The translations under genes were made by a program, and so were the position numbers. This document shows, in pieces, positions 63,235 to 64,000 of a stretch of 64,000 nucleotides of DNA. The notes under the pieces are model-generated. The model did no database searches, was not told the origin of the DNA, and was given only the letters and a program-made list of their open reading frames with translations. Source of the stretch: UBA4742 sp963773335 (GTDB taxonomy: Bacteria; Actinomycetota; Acidimicrobiia; Acidimicrobiales; Acidimicrobilacustridaceae). The stretch is taken from contig CAVZAT010000003.1 in the NCBI GenBank assembly GCA_963773335.1, positions 186,001-250,000 of the forward strand, written 5' to 3'. Positions within the stretch are counted from its first letter, which is position 1. The number at the start of each line of letters is the position of its first letter.

Positions 63235-64000
63235 ATGTCCGACCAGATCGCCATCACGCTGCCCGACGGTTCCGAGCGCTCGTTGCCGCTCGGGGCCACC
63301 GCGGGCGATCTGGCCGCGGCCATCGGGCCTCGGCTGGCCAAGGCGGCGGTGATCGCCAGCGTGAACGGCATCGAGCGCGATCTCGACTGGGTGCTGGCCG
63401 ACCGCGACGACGTGGCCGTCATCGTGGAGGAGAGCGATCGGGGTCTGTTCACGCTGCGCCACTCGACGGCCCACGTGTTGGCCCAGGCCGTGCTCGACGA
63501 GTTCCCCGGCGCCACCTTCGCCATCGGCCCTCCCATCGCCGACGGCTTCTACTACGACTTCGCCCTTCCGGGGGGCGAGACGTTCACGCCCGACGACCTC
63601 GAGCGCCTCGACGCCCGCATGCGCGTCATCATCGACGAGCGCCAGCCCTTCGTGCGCGACGAGATCCTCGAGGCCGAGGCGCTCGAGCTGTTCCGCGACC
63701 ATCCCTTCAAGGTCGAGATCATCCAGGGCCAGGCCGACGACCCCATGTCGGCCACCGAGACCGGGCTGGTGCGCACCTACGCCAACCCGCCGCGCTTCAT
63801 CGACCTGTGCCGCGGCCCGCACGTCCCCCACACCGGTCGCCTCGGCCACTTCAAGCTGATGCGCGTGGCCGGCGCCTACTGGCGTGGCGACGAGCGCAAC
63901 CCCATGCTGCAACGGATCTACGGCACGGCCTGGGCCTCGAAGAAGGACCTGACCGCCTACCTCGAGCGGTTGGTCGAGGCCGACAAGCGCGACCACCGCA
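63235..64000 (+). CDS. thrS: Threonyl-tRNA synthetase, N-terminal part
   Basis: The first 255 codons are present. TGS domain (ITLPDGSERSLPLGATAGDL), then the editing domain with TLRHSTAHVLAQAVLDEFPG (HxxxH) and FIDLCRGPHVPHTGRLGHFK (CxGPH-like), followed by LMRVAGAYWRGDERNPMLQR. The catalytic core lies beyond the window. It charges tRNA-Thr. Confidence 0.95.
   Translation, partial: MSDQIAITLPDGSERSLPLGATAGDLAAAIGPRLAKAAVIASVNGIERDLDWVLADRDDVAVIVEESDRGLFTLRHSTAHVLAQAVLDEFPGATFAIGPPIADGFYYDFALPGGETFTPDDLERLDARMRVIIDERQPFVRDEILEAEALELFRDHPFKVEIIQGQADDPMSATETGLVRTYANPPRFIDLCRGPHVPHTGRLGHFKLMRVAGAYWRGDERNPMLQRIYGTAWASKKDLTAYLERLVEADKRDHR

Overview
The window is a very GC-rich stretch of an actinobacterial chromosome. 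It carries two mycothiol biosynthesis genes (mshD, mshC), an F420:NADPH oxidoreductase, an LLM-type oxidoreductase, menG, and many acyl-CoA catabolism genes. I infer a member of Acidimicrobiia or a close relative; no rRNA is present to settle this. Many genes start 6 to 8 bases after a TANNNT hexamer, so leaderless transcription looks common. I found no tRNA, rRNA, CRISPR array or transposase.

Layout. 0-16.4 kb: start of menG, an Eis-like acetyltransferase, an M50 protease, an acyl-CoA dehydrogenase behind a 24-base palindrome, a methyltransferase, an MMPL exporter with a divergent TetR regulator, a GH29 fucosidase coupled to an acyl-CoA synthetase, a TAP-type hydrolase, a MaoC hydratase, a nucleotidyltransferase, rlmN and mshD. 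16.4-44.7 kb: a large acyl-CoA degradation region with a DUF35-thiolase fusion, enoyl-CoA hydratases, an SDR, paired acyl-CoA dehydrogenases, MaoC, thiolases, a large secreted hydrolase, a seven-gene operon (branched-chain-type ABC transporter, alcohol dehydrogenase, VOC protein, LLM oxidoreductase), a TetR regulator, and an acyl-CoA synthetase, acyl-CoA dehydrogenase and PIG-L operon. 44.7-50.4 kb: a Rieske protein, secreted proteins and an MFS exporter. 50.4-54.7 kb: nucleoside and base salvage (deoC, purine nucleoside phosphorylase, phosphoribosyltransferase, hydantoinase). 54.7-64 kb: APH-like kinase, DUF6285 protein, fabI/inhA-like reductase, npdG, mshC, a secreted HExxH plus von Willebrand D protein, plsC and the start of thrS.

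The main discovery candidate is a regulon. An 18-base near-palindrome, consensus SCTGACACSNSYGTCAGS, occurs at seven sites between 16.7 and 40.9 kb, each in front of an acyl-CoA catabolism or uptake operon. Two of them flank the TetR gene at 40.25-40.88 kb, which is the obvious candidate repressor. The regulated genes make a complete import, CoA activation, dehydrogenation, hydration, oxidation and thiolysis or retro-aldol cleavage route. The DUF35/thiolase and paired dehydrogenase architecture resembles mycobacterial steroid side-chain degradation, but the substrate cannot be read from sequence.

Other structure: six intergenic hairpins of nearly constant length (45-48 bases) at gene 3' ends, and a separate dispersed repeat in three good copies and one partial, one of which supplies the end of mshD. 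Sequence quality is uneven. Between about 53.3 and 59.1 kb nearly every gene is broken by single-base insertions, and further breaks lie at 11.2, 25.8-28.0, 35.2-38.7 and 50-53 kb. I treat most as sequence errors and give the reconstructed gene spans.
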